Shown: positions 17,032 to 26,017, counted from the first letter of the stretch. The stretch is DNA of 64,000 bases from Hyphomonas chukchiensis (GCF_000682695.1 NZ_AWFG01000052.1:162450-226449); one strand, 5' to 3'. Program-made: numbers and translations. Notes: generated by a model from the letters alone, not told the origin.

Positions 17032-17889
17032 ATGCAACTTCCACCGTCCCCCCCGTCCACTGCGGGTCTCGGGCTAAAACCGGAGCACTTTGCTCCGGCG
17101 CTCGAGACCGAAGTTGAAGGATTGTGGTTCGAGGTTCACCCTGAAAACTATATGGTCCAAGGCGGCCCACGCCTGGCCTGGCTGACTGCTATCCGCGAAA
17201 AGCGCCAGCTCAGCTTTCACGGCGTCGGCGCGTCTCTCGGCGGACTGGATCCATTCGACAGGCAGCACACCCATGATCTACGTTTATTGATCGAGCGGTT
17301 CGATCCGTTTCAGGTGTCCGAGCACGCAACGTTCTCCGCGCACAAGACGCGCTACCATGCAGATCTGCTGCCGCTTCCCCGTACACAGGAAGCGCTGATA
17401 CATCTTGCAGACCGGGTCGATGCTTTCCAGGCCTTGATCGGTCGGCGAATTCTGATCGAAAACCCCACCAACTACCTGCCGTTCGCCTGCGAGCTCGACG
17501 AACCTGAATTTCTTGTGGAAGTCGCCCGCCGATCCGGATGCGGTCTCCTGATGGACATCAATAATATCTGGGTGAGTGCAAATAATGTCGGCGTGGACCC
17601 TTATGCTTATGTTCGCGCAATCCCTGGCGAGCTCGTCGGCGAGATTCACGTTGCAGGGCACTCGCAAGACCCTGGGCTTGGCGCCAAATTTCTGATCGAC
17701 AGTCATGACGCGCCCGTCAGTGAGGGCGTGTGGCACCTTTTGGCCGTTGCGCTTCACGCATGGGGGGCCAGGCCGGTCCTCGTTGAACGTGATGGCAATA
17801 TCCCACCGTTTGACGACTTGCTTGCCGAATTTCACCACGCCACGCGGATACTGACAGCTTCACAAGAGGCGGCACACGATGCGGCTTGA
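17032..17889 (+). CDS. bufB: BufB, MNIO-family (DUF692) multinuclear iron oxidative enzyme
   Basis: 285 aa TIM-barrel protein of the DUF692/MNIO family, which oxidatively remodels cysteine residues of bufferin precursors in the cytoplasm before export. Metal ligands typical of the family are in place: SFHGVGASLGG (about residue 63), SEHATF (about 101), ENPTNYLPF (about 143), MDINNIWVSANN (about 179), EIHVAGH (about 204), and VERDGNIPPF near the C-terminus (about 250). It starts 36 bases after bufA1 and overlaps bufC by 11 bases, so the three are one translational unit. Confidence 0.94.
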   Translation: MQLPPSPPSTAGLGLKPEHFAPALETEVEGLWFEVHPENYMVQGGPRLAWLTAIREKRQLSFHGVGASLGGLDPFDRQHTHDLRLLIERFDPFQVSEHATFSAHKTRYHADLLPLPRTQEALIHLADRVDAFQALIGRRILIENPTNYLPFACELDEPEFLVEVARRSGCGLLMDINNIWVSANNVGVDPYAYVRAIPGELVGEIHVAGHSQDPGLGAKFLIDSHDAPVSEGVWHLLAVALHAWGARPVLVERDGNIPPFDDLLAEFHHATRILTASQEAAHDAA

Positions 17890-18694
17890 GCAGCATATCG
17901 AAGCCATGTCGTCCTTCGCTGCTGGCCGCGCCGGCGCCGCTGCGCTTACCCCTTTGATGGACTCCAGAGCGCACCCGGGCCAGCGCGCGCAAGTCTATCG
18001 CAATTCTGGCATCCTCGCCTGCGTTGAGGCCCTCAGGTCCAACAATCTACGACTGGCAGCCGTCATGGGCGACGCGTTTTTCAGTGCCCTGGCACGGGCC
18101 TATGCCGATGCGGAACCGCCCTCGACCCGGAGTCTGGTCGGATACGGTGTGTCGCTCGCTCATTTTATCGCCGCAGCTGAATCTGAACATGGACTGCCCT
18201 GGCTCGCAGATATCGCCCGGCTGGACCGGGGTTGGCTCAATGCCCACCTCGCACCAGATGCAGACCCGCTGGCACCGGGCGCGCTTGCCGAGATCGATGG
18301 CTCGACCCTGATGGTATCCACCCTGACCATGCATCCGAGCCTTAATATTATCGACATCGAATGGGCGGTGGCATCCCTTTGGACAGACCTGAAATCAGGC
18401 GAGCTTCCGAACCGCCAGATGCACCTGGCGTGCCGATCTGAACACGTTCTTTTCTGGCGTCCCGAAGGAGAGGTCAGGATGCGCGTTCTTCATCCCGGAG
18501 AACACGCGTTTCTCAGTTCGGCCATGTCCCAATCGCCACTTGGGGATGCATGTGAAGCCGCCCTGGCTGCCGAGCCGTCTATTGATCTTTCGCATCTCAT
18601 TGCCGGCGCCGTCTCGTCGGGATTGTTCATCACCATCGCTCAACAAGGGGGAGCTAATCATGATACTCATTCAGAGGCTGCAGGCTGGTTATAG
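17879..18694 (+). CDS. bufC: BufC (DUF2063) partner protein
   Basis: 271 aa protein of the DUF2063 family. The N-terminal domain (LEQHIEAMSSFAAG to about residue 110) has the QVYRNSGILACVEALRSN and TRSLVGYGVSLAHFI motifs of the family; it acts as the recognition partner that presents the precursor peptide to the MNIO enzyme. The C-terminal half is a separate all-alpha/beta region that in this family contacts the enzyme. The annotation DNA-binding protein attached to DUF2063 in databases is misleading here. It overlaps bufB by 11 bases and the doxX-like gene by 35 bases. Confidence 0.92.
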   Translation: MRLEQHIEAMSSFAAGRAGAAALTPLMDSRAHPGQRAQVYRNSGILACVEALRSNNLRLAAVMGDAFFSALARAYADAEPPSTRSLVGYGVSLAHFIAAAESEHGLPWLADIARLDRGWLNAHLAPDADPLAPGALAEIDGSTLMVSTLTMHPSLNIIDIEWAVASLWTDLKSGELPNRQMHLACRSEHVLFWRPEGEVRMRVLHPGEHAFLSSAMSQSPLGDACEAALAAEPSIDLSHLIAGAVSSGLFITIAQQGGANHDTHSEAAGWL

Positions 18695-19193
18695 CTGGCT
18701 TACCAGCAAGGCCAACATGCTGGAACCGTTTGCGCTACTTATCGCGCGCCTGGCCGTGGCCCGGGTATTTTTCATGTCAGGGCTTACAAAATGGAATGGC
18801 TTCCTGTCATTCAACCCTGACAAATACGACCTCTTCCTGTTCGAATTCTTCTGCCCGGAAGATAAGCGCGCTGGCGCCCTCGTGCTGTGCACAGACCAGG
18901 CGGCGGGCACATACGCACCGACAACACAATGGATTGTCGAGCGCTTCGCCAACATGGCCGGTATCATGGAAATCCTTCTGCCGATCCTTCTTGTCCTCGG
19001 ACTGACGTCAAGACTGGCGGCCGCCGGACTGCTCACGATGACCCTGGTGATCGAACGCCTTGTCTTCCCGGATGCCGATAGCTGGTGGGGTAGTCACGTC
19101 TGGTGGGCGGCCATCCTGTTTGTGATCGTCGCCCGTGGTCCCGGCCGATTCTCTCTTGACCGACTATTCAAGCTCGAATCCTCGAGAACGTGA
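18660..19193 (+). CDS. DoxX-family membrane protein of the bufferin operon
   Basis: 177 aa with four hydrophobic helices (about 20-45, 92-115, 118-138, 145-165) and the DoxX signature in the first (LLIARLAVARVFFMSGLTKW). The start at 18660 has GGGGGAG 6 bases upstream and overlaps the end of bufC. DoxX-like proteins accompany many bufferin operons and are thought to interact with the respiratory chain or quinone pool; a role in copper-related redox balance fits. Between helices 1 and 2 there is an unusually long loop with two cysteines (FFCPEDKRAGALVLC) that may carry a disulfide or metal site. Confidence 0.92.
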   Translation: MILIQRLQAGYSWLTSKANMLEPFALLIARLAVARVFFMSGLTKWNGFLSFNPDKYDLFLFEFFCPEDKRAGALVLCTDQAAGTYAPTTQWIVERFANMAGIMEILLPILLVLGLTSRLAAAGLLTMTLVIERLVFPDADSWWGSHVWWAAILFVIVARGPGRFSLDRLFKLESSRT

Positions 19194-19210
19194 GAGCCTT
19201 GGGGGCCAGC

Positions 19211-20845
19211 ATGTTTCGATCCACCCCAAAATGGTTCTGGCTTGGCTGTGGCGCACTGGGGATCGGTACAGTCCTGGTCGTCCTCCTCAGCTCAGGCTGG
19301 CTCGGTTTTCGCCTCGTGCAACTTGAGTGGAAAACGCAAGGCAGCACAGACCTCAGATTTGTATCCGTTGATCTGGCGTTCGAGAACCAGTCAGACATCC
19401 AGGCAAAGTCGGGATCCCTGCCCTTCATGGCGGGCGTGGTCATCGATACTGATCGTGATATCTACGACGAGGTGTTCCTGGGAGGAGGCCGTGATCAACC
19501 GGATGCACTTTTCAGCTACAGCGCCTTGCTCGGGAGGTTTGTAAATCAGAGCGCAGATCATGATCTCTCAAAACCTTCAAGCGATGCAACAATGGGCGGC
19601 GTCTCCGTCGACGTCGACCGGGATGGATGGACCGATTTGATTCTTGCCCGCGAGAGCGGCGTCTGGTTGTATCTCAACTCCAGTGGCAGACTCGGTGATG
19701 GAAGAACCATTTTCAAGCCGGAAGCCGGCACCACCGCTCTTTCGGTGACACCTGGAGACGTCAATGCCGATGGGCATGTCGATCTCTACGTTTCCGGCTA
19801 TATCAGCAATGATCGCGTCGAGGGTCAGACCATCTTCACGCGCCCTTACGGAGGCTACAGTTATCTGTTGCTGGGGGATGCGGCAGGCGACTTCACCGAC
19901 GCAACGGAATTGTGGGGCCTACGCCGCCAGCACAACACGTTCACGGCCGTCCTGGCCGATATCGATGATGATGGTGACCCAGACCTGGTCGTTGCCCAGG
20001 ACACAGGACATGTCGAAATCTGGAGAAACAACGACGCGCCGCCTTTCGAGCGGCTCGAAAGCCCATCCGTGAATTCCTATCCAATGGGGATCGCAGCAGG
20101 CGATTTTACCGGTGACGGCGCCCTCGATTTCTATTTCTCGAATGTCGGGAACACTCTGCCGTCCTCGCTTCTGCGCGGTGACTTGCCGAAATCAGCGCCA
20201 TTCAATTCCAACTACATGCTGTTTGTCGGCAACGACCAGGGAGGCTTCAGCGACCATGCCGCTGAAATGAACGCCGCACGGTTGGGTTTCGGCTGGGGTG
20301 TGGTTGCGGCTGATTTCAATCTCGATGGCTGGGAAGACATCGCCGTCGCCCAGAATTACGCCAAGTTCGGACAACCGGCACTGATCCACCGCTATGCCGG
20401 AAAGATTCTGCAAAATACCCGGGGGCGCAAATTCAACCCGGTAGAGAAGCGCGCAGGCGTGGCCAATCGGCTATTTGCTATTTCCCCACTGGTCGGTGAC
20501 TTTAACGGCGACGGCCTGCCCGATCTAATCTGGGCCAATCTCAAGGGGCCGGCCAGGGCTTTCCTCAATGCAACGCCCGACCGGCATGGTATACGCATTC
20601 GGCTCGACGACTCGGTTTCAGCCTATTCGGCCCGTATTGAGGTTCTTGTCGATGGTCGAACACTTGTCCGCCAGGCGGTACCGGCTCAGGGACTGTGTTC
20701 CGATAGCACGGCGGATATTTTCATCGGACTGGGCGATGCCGCGACCGCCGGGAGAATTACCCTCCGGTTTCCGGATGGCGAGGTACGCTCAGCAGAGCAA
20801 GTCGCGGCCAACACCGTCCTGGACTGGCGGGTCGATGCGCCATGA
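19211..20845 (+). CDS. FG-GAP/VCBS repeat protein with ASPIC/UnbV C-terminal domain
   Basis: 544 aa from ATG 19211 (GGGGG six bases upstream); a GTG at 19190 would overlap the doxX stop as GTGA but has no ribosome-binding site. One hydrophobic N-terminal helix serves as signal or anchor, so the rest is extracytoplasmic. At least six beta-propeller blades carry Ca-binding D-x-D-x-D-G-x-x-D loops (for example DVDRDGWTD, DVNADGHVD, DIDDDGDPD, DFTGDGALD, DFNLDGWED, DFNGDGLPD). The end matches the ASPIC/UnbV module (GRITLRFPDGEVRSAEQV). Such proteins are secreted or periplasmic binding scaffolds. It ends ATGA with the next gene. Its placement inside a bufferin operon is unusual and may mean that it handles the exported peptide or its metal. 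Confidence 0.9.
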   Translation: MFRSTPKWFWLGCGALGIGTVLVVLLSSGWLGFRLVQLEWKTQGSTDLRFVSVDLAFENQSDIQAKSGSLPFMAGVVIDTDRDIYDEVFLGGGRDQPDALFSYSALLGRFVNQSADHDLSKPSSDATMGGVSVDVDRDGWTDLILARESGVWLYLNSSGRLGDGRTIFKPEAGTTALSVTPGDVNADGHVDLYVSGYISNDRVEGQTIFTRPYGGYSYLLLGDAAGDFTDATELWGLRRQHNTFTAVLADIDDDGDPDLVVAQDTGHVEIWRNNDAPPFERLESPSVNSYPMGIAAGDFTGDGALDFYFSNVGNTLPSSLLRGDLPKSAPFNSNYMLFVGNDQGGFSDHAAEMNAARLGFGWGVVAADFNLDGWEDIAVAQNYAKFGQPALIHRYAGKILQNTRGRKFNPVEKRAGVANRLFAISPLVGDFNGDGLPDLIWANLKGPARAFLNATPDRHGIRIRLDDSVSAYSARIEVLVDGRTLVRQAVPAQGLCSDSTADIFIGLGDAATAGRITLRFPDGEVRSAEQVAANTVLDWRVDAP

Positions 20846-21513
20846 CTTGTGTCGACACCAATCCTCGTCAAAACCTTGTCTGGTTCGGAATTGCCGGCCT
20901 TGTCGGCGCCCTGCTGACCGGGATCGGCGAAGGGGTCTTGCAACTTGTCCCGGGGGGCAATTACACAGACCCGGACTATGGATTTTTTCTGGATGTCAGT
21001 CGGGCAAGATTGACGTTTGGGCACTTCCTCAGCGTCTCGGCTGCCCCTCTCTATCTTGCCGGTTATTGGCACCTCACAGGTCATCTCCTGCCGCAAGCGC
21101 CCAAATGGCGTTTTGGAATTTTCGTATGTTGCGCCTGGGCGTTCATTCTCGCAACGGTCTGGATCGGTCAACGCGCGTTGATTGCTGAAACCGTGCAAGA
21201 TCTCAGTTCGGACGGAGCCAGCCTGGATCTTCTGGTTCACCAGAGGTTGCTTCACGAGCCCTTGGTGAATGCACTTCGCTTCGTCATGGCGGCCTTTTCG
21301 ATTATCTGGATACGGCGCATCCTTTCGGGAAAGACACGCTACCCGCGCTGGATGGCATTGTTCAGTCCGGCACTTTTGCTCGCTCTGATTTTTGGCCTAT
21401 ATGCCGCGGCGCCCGTGATCGGATGGCTGGTATTGCCGACGGCCATGAACACGTCACACGCCATACTTTTCACATTGTCCCTCCTCACGACGAGCCGGAT
21501 TGAAGGACAATGA
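20842..21513 (+). CDS. Six-helix membrane protein, DUF6796-like
   Basis: 223 aa, start ATG 20842 overlapping the previous stop as ATGA. About six transmembrane helices: LVWFGIAGLVGALLTGIGEG (11-30), a segment around 65-80, RFGIFVCCAWAFILATVWIG (98-117), one near 145-160, one at 175-195 and one at 200-215. It contains the PGGNYTDPDYGFF motif after helix 1, which reminds me of the DUF6796 group of uncharacterised inner membrane proteins. No catalytic residues can be named. Tight coupling to neighbours on both sides says it works with the bufferin operon products or is expressed with them. Confidence 0.75.
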   Translation: MTCVDTNPRQNLVWFGIAGLVGALLTGIGEGVLQLVPGGNYTDPDYGFFLDVSRARLTFGHFLSVSAAPLYLAGYWHLTGHLLPQAPKWRFGIFVCCAWAFILATVWIGQRALIAETVQDLSSDGASLDLLVHQRLLHEPLVNALRFVMAAFSIIWIRRILSGKTRYPRWMALFSPALLLALIFGLYAAAPVIGWLVLPTAMNTSHAILFTLSLLTTSRIEGQ

Positions 21514-21911
21514 CATCGCGGTTGTTTCTGGCCATTGTCGCCATGTTTGGACTGATTCCGGCAGCTTTGTTGACGGGAGAACATTTCTCGACGGGTACCG
21601 CTTGTCCTCTGATCGGACCGCTACCTGCCTGCCTTCTTGTCTTCGCTGGATATGGTCTCATTTTCTATTCCGCGATGGCATGGGGATGGAAGAGACATTT
21701 GGCGTTCCTGGCCGGATGGTTGCCTGTCGCTTTTCTTGCGTTTCTCGCGACGGTTCTCGAGATCGCCAACGGGCCCTTCTGTCCACGTGCATTTGGCTTT
21801 CTGCCACAGTGTTTCCTCTCCCTGCTGCTATCTGTGCTCATCGGAGCCGTCTGGGTGACCGGAATTCTGCGTCACCGCAAAGCCCGATACTTCGAAAGGT
21901 CAAGAAGATGA
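21510..21911 (+). CDS. Small four-helix membrane protein, unknown
   Basis: 133 aa, start ATG 21510 overlapping the previous stop as ATGA and ending ATGA with the next gene. Four hydrophobic helices (about 5-22, 38-58, 63-86, 98-120). Cysteines occur at TACPLIGPLPAC, GPFC and PQC; the first two lie in the loop between helices 1 and 2, expected on one membrane face, and could form a disulfide or metal site. I do not recognise the family. Context alone connects it with the bufferin operon. Confidence 0.75.
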   Translation: MTSRLFLAIVAMFGLIPAALLTGEHFSTGTACPLIGPLPACLLVFAGYGLIFYSAMAWGWKRHLAFLAGWLPVAFLAFLATVLEIANGPFCPRAFGFLPQCFLSLLLSVLIGAVWVTGILRHRKARYFERSRR

Positions 21912-23242
21912 AACGCCTTTGCTTGCTAGCCCTGTGTGCTCTGCTGGGCGGTTGCGTCAGCGTCTACCCTGCAGCCGTTTCGCCGACGCCCTGGGAGACT
22001 TCAGGTGCAGCGGCGTCGCGGCCGGGAGACGGCGTGCCACAAAACACCTCGCAGATGCTTTATGTCACGGATCGCAACATGCTCGAGACCGAACAAGGCT
22101 TTGGTACCGACCGGTCGACCGCGATGGCTTTTGGCCATGTCAGGATTGACACCACCAATATGGGGCAGCGAGACTTCGACGCCTACATGTCGGGACACGC
22201 GATCAGCGACAAGCGACCGCGTTATGCCGCGACGCTGACTGATGAAATCGTTCGGTTTCCGGGAACGCCCCTGCCTTTTGCGATCGAGAAGGGCGTGCTC
22301 ATCCGTGATAGAAGCGCAATGGCCGCCTACAAGGGCGCAGGCGCACAATTTCAAGCCGCACTCACGCAGGAGCTGGAAGACAACGACACCGGCAAAGTCA
22401 TTCTCTATGTTCACGGCTTCAACAATACGTTCGATGATGGTGCGTTCAACCTGTTCGAACTCTGGTCAGCTGCCGGCAGGGCCGGCGTCCCGATACTGTT
22501 CAGCTGGCCGACGGGCGGGCACAAGGCATTGGGCTACTTCAGTGACACGCAAAGCGGTGACTTTTCAGTCTACCATCTGAAAGAAACGCTGCGACTCATC
22601 TCTGCAACAGGAGCGGTCGATGAGTTAGTTGTTGTTACGCACAGTCACGGCGCATCAATTGTGACGTCAGCCCTGCGGGAACTGTTGATCGAATCCCGAG
22701 GTGCTGGAGTATCGATGCGCGACACTTATCGGATCGACACTTTGATCATGGCTGCGCCAGACATCGATCTTGGCGTGATGGAGCAACGTCTTGTCGCCGA
22801 AGCCTTCGGCATCGGATTTGGCCAGATCGATGTCTATCTCAACCCAGGCGACAACGCGCTTGGTCTTGCTGGCTGGATATTTGGGTCGCCGCGATTTGGC
22901 GCAGCCCGGCCCGATCAATTGTCGCCTGAATCGCGGGCTGTTTTTCAGGGCGTCAAATCCGTTCACTTCATCATGGTCCAGGACGCCAATCAGTTTGATA
23001 GGCACAATTATTTTCGGCTACATCCAGGCGTCCTCGCAGACATCGCCGTCACACTCCGTACCGGCGCCCGTCCTGGCGACCGCGAGCGTGGGCTTGTACA
23101 TATTGACCTGAATTTCTGGCAGATCGACCAGACCTACAGGCCAGGCCAGGCTGAGTCGGGACGATCCAGATCCGCTCTGCCTGCCCGGACTTACAGCAGC
23201 CATCCATCTGAAAGTCGCGCCTCAGGAGGGTCAAGCCATTGA
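21908..23242 (+). CDS. Alpha/beta hydrolase lipoprotein (DUF900 type)
   Basis: 444 aa from ATG 21908 (ATGA overlap with the previous gene). Lipobox L-G-G-C with lipidated cysteine C16. DUF900-type hydrolase core: VILYVHGFNNTFDDGAF (about residues 165-180), LFSWPTGG, DTQSGDFS, then the nucleophile elbow VVVTHSHGASIVTSAL with T-H-S-H-G in place of the common H-S-M-G, IMAAPDID, and a final VHFIMV...HNYF region that supplies the histidine. The substrate is unknown; periplasmic or outer-membrane lipase/esterase activity is expected. The C-terminal 45 residues are low-complexity (RSRSALPARTYSSHPSES) and run to the overlapping start of the next gene. Confidence 0.88.
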   Translation: MKRLCLLALCALLGGCVSVYPAAVSPTPWETSGAAASRPGDGVPQNTSQMLYVTDRNMLETEQGFGTDRSTAMAFGHVRIDTTNMGQRDFDAYMSGHAISDKRPRYAATLTDEIVRFPGTPLPFAIEKGVLIRDRSAMAAYKGAGAQFQAALTQELEDNDTGKVILYVHGFNNTFDDGAFNLFELWSAAGRAGVPILFSWPTGGHKALGYFSDTQSGDFSVYHLKETLRLISATGAVDELVVVTHSHGASIVTSALRELLIESRGAGVSMRDTYRIDTLIMAAPDIDLGVMEQRLVAEAFGIGFGQIDVYLNPGDNALGLAGWIFGSPRFGAARPDQLSPESRAVFQGVKSVHFIMVQDANQFDRHNYFRLHPGVLADIAVTLRTGARPGDRERGLVHIDLNFWQIDQTYRPGQAESGRSRSALPARTYSSHPSESRASGGSSH

Positions 23243-25305
23243 GCCGCGACGTGCCTGGCGTCCTCACTCATCGCGCTCTCGAAGGGAACGTGCATATGCA
23301 AACCAGACCAGCCGCACCTGACACACAACTCGAGAATGAAATCCGGATAGGCGATCGCTCGATCGCGCTTGTAACAGCCATACTCCTGATCCTGATGGCG
23401 CTGGTATACGTGATGACCCCGGCGCCCGGTGATGCAAGTTCGAAAAGCTTGGATCCTGTCTGGCCGGCCATGTCTGCGCTCGCAATCCTATCGCTTTTCC
23501 GCATCTACATGTCACGTCGGCGACCGCTTCCGTCCTGGCTTTCATACATAACAATGGCTGGCGAATTTGCCGTCCTGTTCACTCTGATCGTCTGTTTTGA
23601 AGCCAAGTATGATCAGCCTCCTGCTTTTGTGCTGAAATCACCGACGGTCATCTGGCTCTTCGTTCTGATTGGCCTGCGAGCCCTGAGATTAGATCCCCTG
23701 GAGGTTCTCGCAGCCGGCGCAATGGCTGCCACCGGATGGACCGGCCTGACCCTGTGGGCTGTCTGGCAAAGTCCGCCGAGTGCAATAACGCACGACTTTG
23801 TGGCCTATATGTCCGGACCGTCCATTCTTGTCGGCGCCGAAGTCGAGAAAGTCCTCGCCATTCTCCTGTTCTCGTTCAGCCTCGCGATTGCGATGCGGCG
23901 AGGACAGCGCTTCATGGGGCGTGTGACTGATTATGCCAGCCAGCTCGTGCGCCTGCTGAAAAAGGAAAAGCGCCTTCTCGCAAAGCTCAGGCAGGAATCT
24001 GAAGAACGACAGCAGACAGCGCGTCAGCTGCATGATGCCTTGTACACAGATGCCCTGACAGGGCTGCCCAGCCGGCAGGCACTGAATGATGAACTCGATC
24101 AGCGGGCAAGGCAGCGCCCCTTTCGCCCGCTCCGGCTTGTTCTCGTTGATCTCTGCAGCTTCAGGCGTTTCAACGACACAATGGGCCGGGTTGCCGGGGA
24201 TGCGCTGCTTGTGCGCGCGGCTCAGGACCTGCGTGGCGCGTCCCGGCCTTCGACATTCATCGCGCGGATCGCCGCAGACGAATTCGCGATTCTTGCGTCC
24301 GTGCACCCGGATGAATTGGAAGGCGAGGATATTCCGAGCCTTGGGAGTTTCGGCCGGTCGATTGACGCTGGCAGCTTCACGTTCTCAGGGGGGGCCAATT
24401 CCGGTGCCGCATGGGCGAGGGAGTCTCGGGATATCCCGATGCTGATGCACAATGCCAGCCTCGCCCTGAACGAGGCCAAGCGCCTCGGGCGCCAGAGGTC
24501 GGTTGACTTTGACAAGGGGCAACGCCAGCGCGCCGAGCGCCTTGCTCAGTTGGAATCCCACTTGCACACAGCCATCCGGAGCCGCCAGTTGTGGGTCGCC
24601 TACCAGCCGATCGTTTGCTTGTCGACCAATCTGCTCGCAGGTTGGGAGGCGCTGCTGCGCTGGACGCACCCTTTGCTGGGTCCGGTGCCGCCGGTCGATT
24701 TCATTCCGCTGCTTGAAGAATCTGGCCTGATCAACCAGGTCGGCCGCCGCATCCTGATCGTTGCGGCTGAAGACGCGCGCCGCATGTCGCTCGCGCTCGG
24801 CCGGAAAGACCTCTTCATGAGCGTCAACGTGTCCCCGTTTCAGCTCAACGAGCCCTCTACACTTGTGGGAGCCGTCCACAAGGCGCGTACGCGCTTTGCC
24901 CGGCTGAAACTGGAGCTCACCGAGAGTGGTGTGGCCGAGGATCCTGTCCGCGCCCGGTCGGTCCTGTCACAGTTGCGAGACGCCGGGGTTGAATTGTCAC
25001 TGGACGATTTCGGCACCGGCATGTCGTCGCTGGCCCACCTTCAGCAATTCGAGTTCGACTATCTCAAGATCGACCGGGCCTTTGTCCAGAGTGACGAGGA
25101 CGCCTTTATCAAGGGAATCCTGCTCCTTGCCGGCTCACTTGGGCTCGTCACGATTGCCGAGGGCATTGAAACAGATGCAGACCGGAAAAGGCTGCTTGAA
25201 CTCGGAGCGCGGTATGGTCAGGGTTATTTCTGGGGCGCAGCAACGCCAGCAGCGGCATGGATCAACGGCGCGCCTTTTACTACCTTCCGCAAGGCAGCAG
25301 TCTGA
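23239..25305 (+). CDS. Membrane GGDEF-EAL protein, probable c-di-GMP phosphodiesterase
   Basis: 688 aa if translation starts at TTG 23239, which has AGGAGGG nine bases upstream and overlaps the previous stop (TTGA); ATG 23296 (669 aa) is the alternative. Five to six hydrophobic helices at about 40-215, then a coiled stretch, a GGDEF domain (about 265-425) and an EAL domain (about 435-680). The GGDEF signature is A345-A-D-E-F349, so cyclase activity is doubtful. The EAL site is intact: E470-A-L, ELTES near 559, D589-D590-F-G-T-G, K610, and E641 in IAEGIET. It should therefore hydrolyse c-di-GMP, perhaps with the GGDEF part as GTP sensor. It is the last tightly coupled gene of the operon. Confidence 0.93.
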   Translation: MSRDVPGVLTHRALEGNVHMQTRPAAPDTQLENEIRIGDRSIALVTAILLILMALVYVMTPAPGDASSKSLDPVWPAMSALAILSLFRIYMSRRRPLPSWLSYITMAGEFAVLFTLIVCFEAKYDQPPAFVLKSPTVIWLFVLIGLRALRLDPLEVLAAGAMAATGWTGLTLWAVWQSPPSAITHDFVAYMSGPSILVGAEVEKVLAILLFSFSLAIAMRRGQRFMGRVTDYASQLVRLLKKEKRLLAKLRQESEERQQTARQLHDALYTDALTGLPSRQALNDELDQRARQRPFRPLRLVLVDLCSFRRFNDTMGRVAGDALLVRAAQDLRGASRPSTFIARIAADEFAILASVHPDELEGEDIPSLGSFGRSIDAGSFTFSGGANSGAAWARESRDIPMLMHNASLALNEAKRLGRQRSVDFDKGQRQRAERLAQLESHLHTAIRSRQLWVAYQPIVCLSTNLLAGWEALLRWTHPLLGPVPPVDFIPLLEESGLINQVGRRILIVAAEDARRMSLALGRKDLFMSVNVSPFQLNEPSTLVGAVHKARTRFARLKLELTESGVAEDPVRARSVLSQLRDAGVELSLDDFGTGMSSLAHLQQFEFDYLKIDRAFVQSDEDAFIKGILLLAGSLGLVTIAEGIETDADRKRLLELGARYGQGYFWGAATPAAAWINGAPFTTFRKAAV

Positions 25306-25355
25306 CATGGGCGAATTGACCGCCTGCCACCGCTTGAAGAGAGTTTGACGACATC

Positions 25356-25544
25356 ATGCGCCCCATCCTGACCAGAGGTCTCATTGTCGCGATACTGGTC
25401 GGTTCGCTCCTGACCCTGATCAACCAGTTCGAACGGGTCGTGGCGGTTGAACCCCTGAACTGGTGGAAAATGGGCCTCAGCTATATTGTACCTTTCTGCG
25501 TGTCGGTCTTCAGCGCCATGGCTGTCGGCCCCAAGTCAGACTGA
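25356..25544 (+). CDS. NrtS-like two-helix membrane protein
   Basis: 62 aa with two transmembrane helices (about 8-26 and 38-57). The pattern R-G-L-x-V-A-x-L-V-G-x-L-L-T-L-I-N-Q followed by W-W-K-x-G-L-x-Y-x-V-P-F-C-V-S is that of the NrtS family, short proteins annotated as nitrate/nitrite transporters. It starts 50 bases after the GGDEF-EAL gene and is probably the distal end of the operon or a separate small gene; the end faces a convergent gene at 25571. Confidence 0.75.
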   Translation: MRPILTRGLIVAILVGSLLTLINQFERVVAVEPLNWWKMGLSYIVPFCVSVFSAMAVGPKSD

Positions 25545-25570
25545 CCCACGCGAGAACCGGTTCCACAGGC

Positions 25571-26017
25571 TCAAGAGACTTCGTCCCGGGCCAAACGTAT
25601 CCGTTCTGCCATGTCCTTTACCGATGTGCCCTTCCCTATCCGGGACATCTCCTCCTGTGCCGCAATATCCATCAGGATCAGCTGGCCTGTCCGGATGCCG
25701 TCCAATGTGGCCCTTCGGATTGCAGGACCAATCCCCGCCTCATCAGCTGCTTTGAGCAGGGCGCCTTCATTCTTGTCTGTGAAGTCGAGCAAGACAAAGC
25801 TGACGCCAGTCCAGTCTTCGGAGGCTCGCACCGATTCAACCTTGGGATCGAGCACCTTGCAGCTCGGGCACCATTCCGCGAAGATCAGGACTGCCGCGAC
25901 GCGATCGCCCTCCAGCACGTCGTGCCGGGCGGTCAGCTGACTCTCATATTTCTGCGTACAGGCGCAAAGACCAAACAGGGATAAACCAACAGCGGCAAAA
26001 AGATATGTCAGTTTCAC
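25571..26017 (-). CDS. Thioredoxin-like lipoprotein
   Basis: 148 aa from GTG 26017, chosen over the longer frame to 26149 because GGCGGAG stands six bases upstream and a lipoprotein signal follows at once: lipobox L17-C-A-C20. A thioredoxin fold has the active site W-C50-P-S-C53 in VLIFAEWCPSCKVLDP, and continues WTGVSFVLLDFTDKNEGALL. The usual cis-proline region is not clear. Periplasmic, membrane-attached thiol reductant or cytochrome c-type assembly factor; the partner is unknown. It is convergent with the bufferin operon end. Its N-terminal extension upstream of 26017 is not coding but debris. Confidence 0.85.
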   Translation of the reverse strand: MKLTYLFAAVGLSLFGLCACTQKYESQLTARHDVLEGDRVAAVLIFAEWCPSCKVLDPKVESVRASEDWTGVSFVLLDFTDKNEGALLKAADEAGIGPAIRRATLDGIRTGQLILMDIAAQEEMSRIGKGTSVKDMAERIRLARDEVS

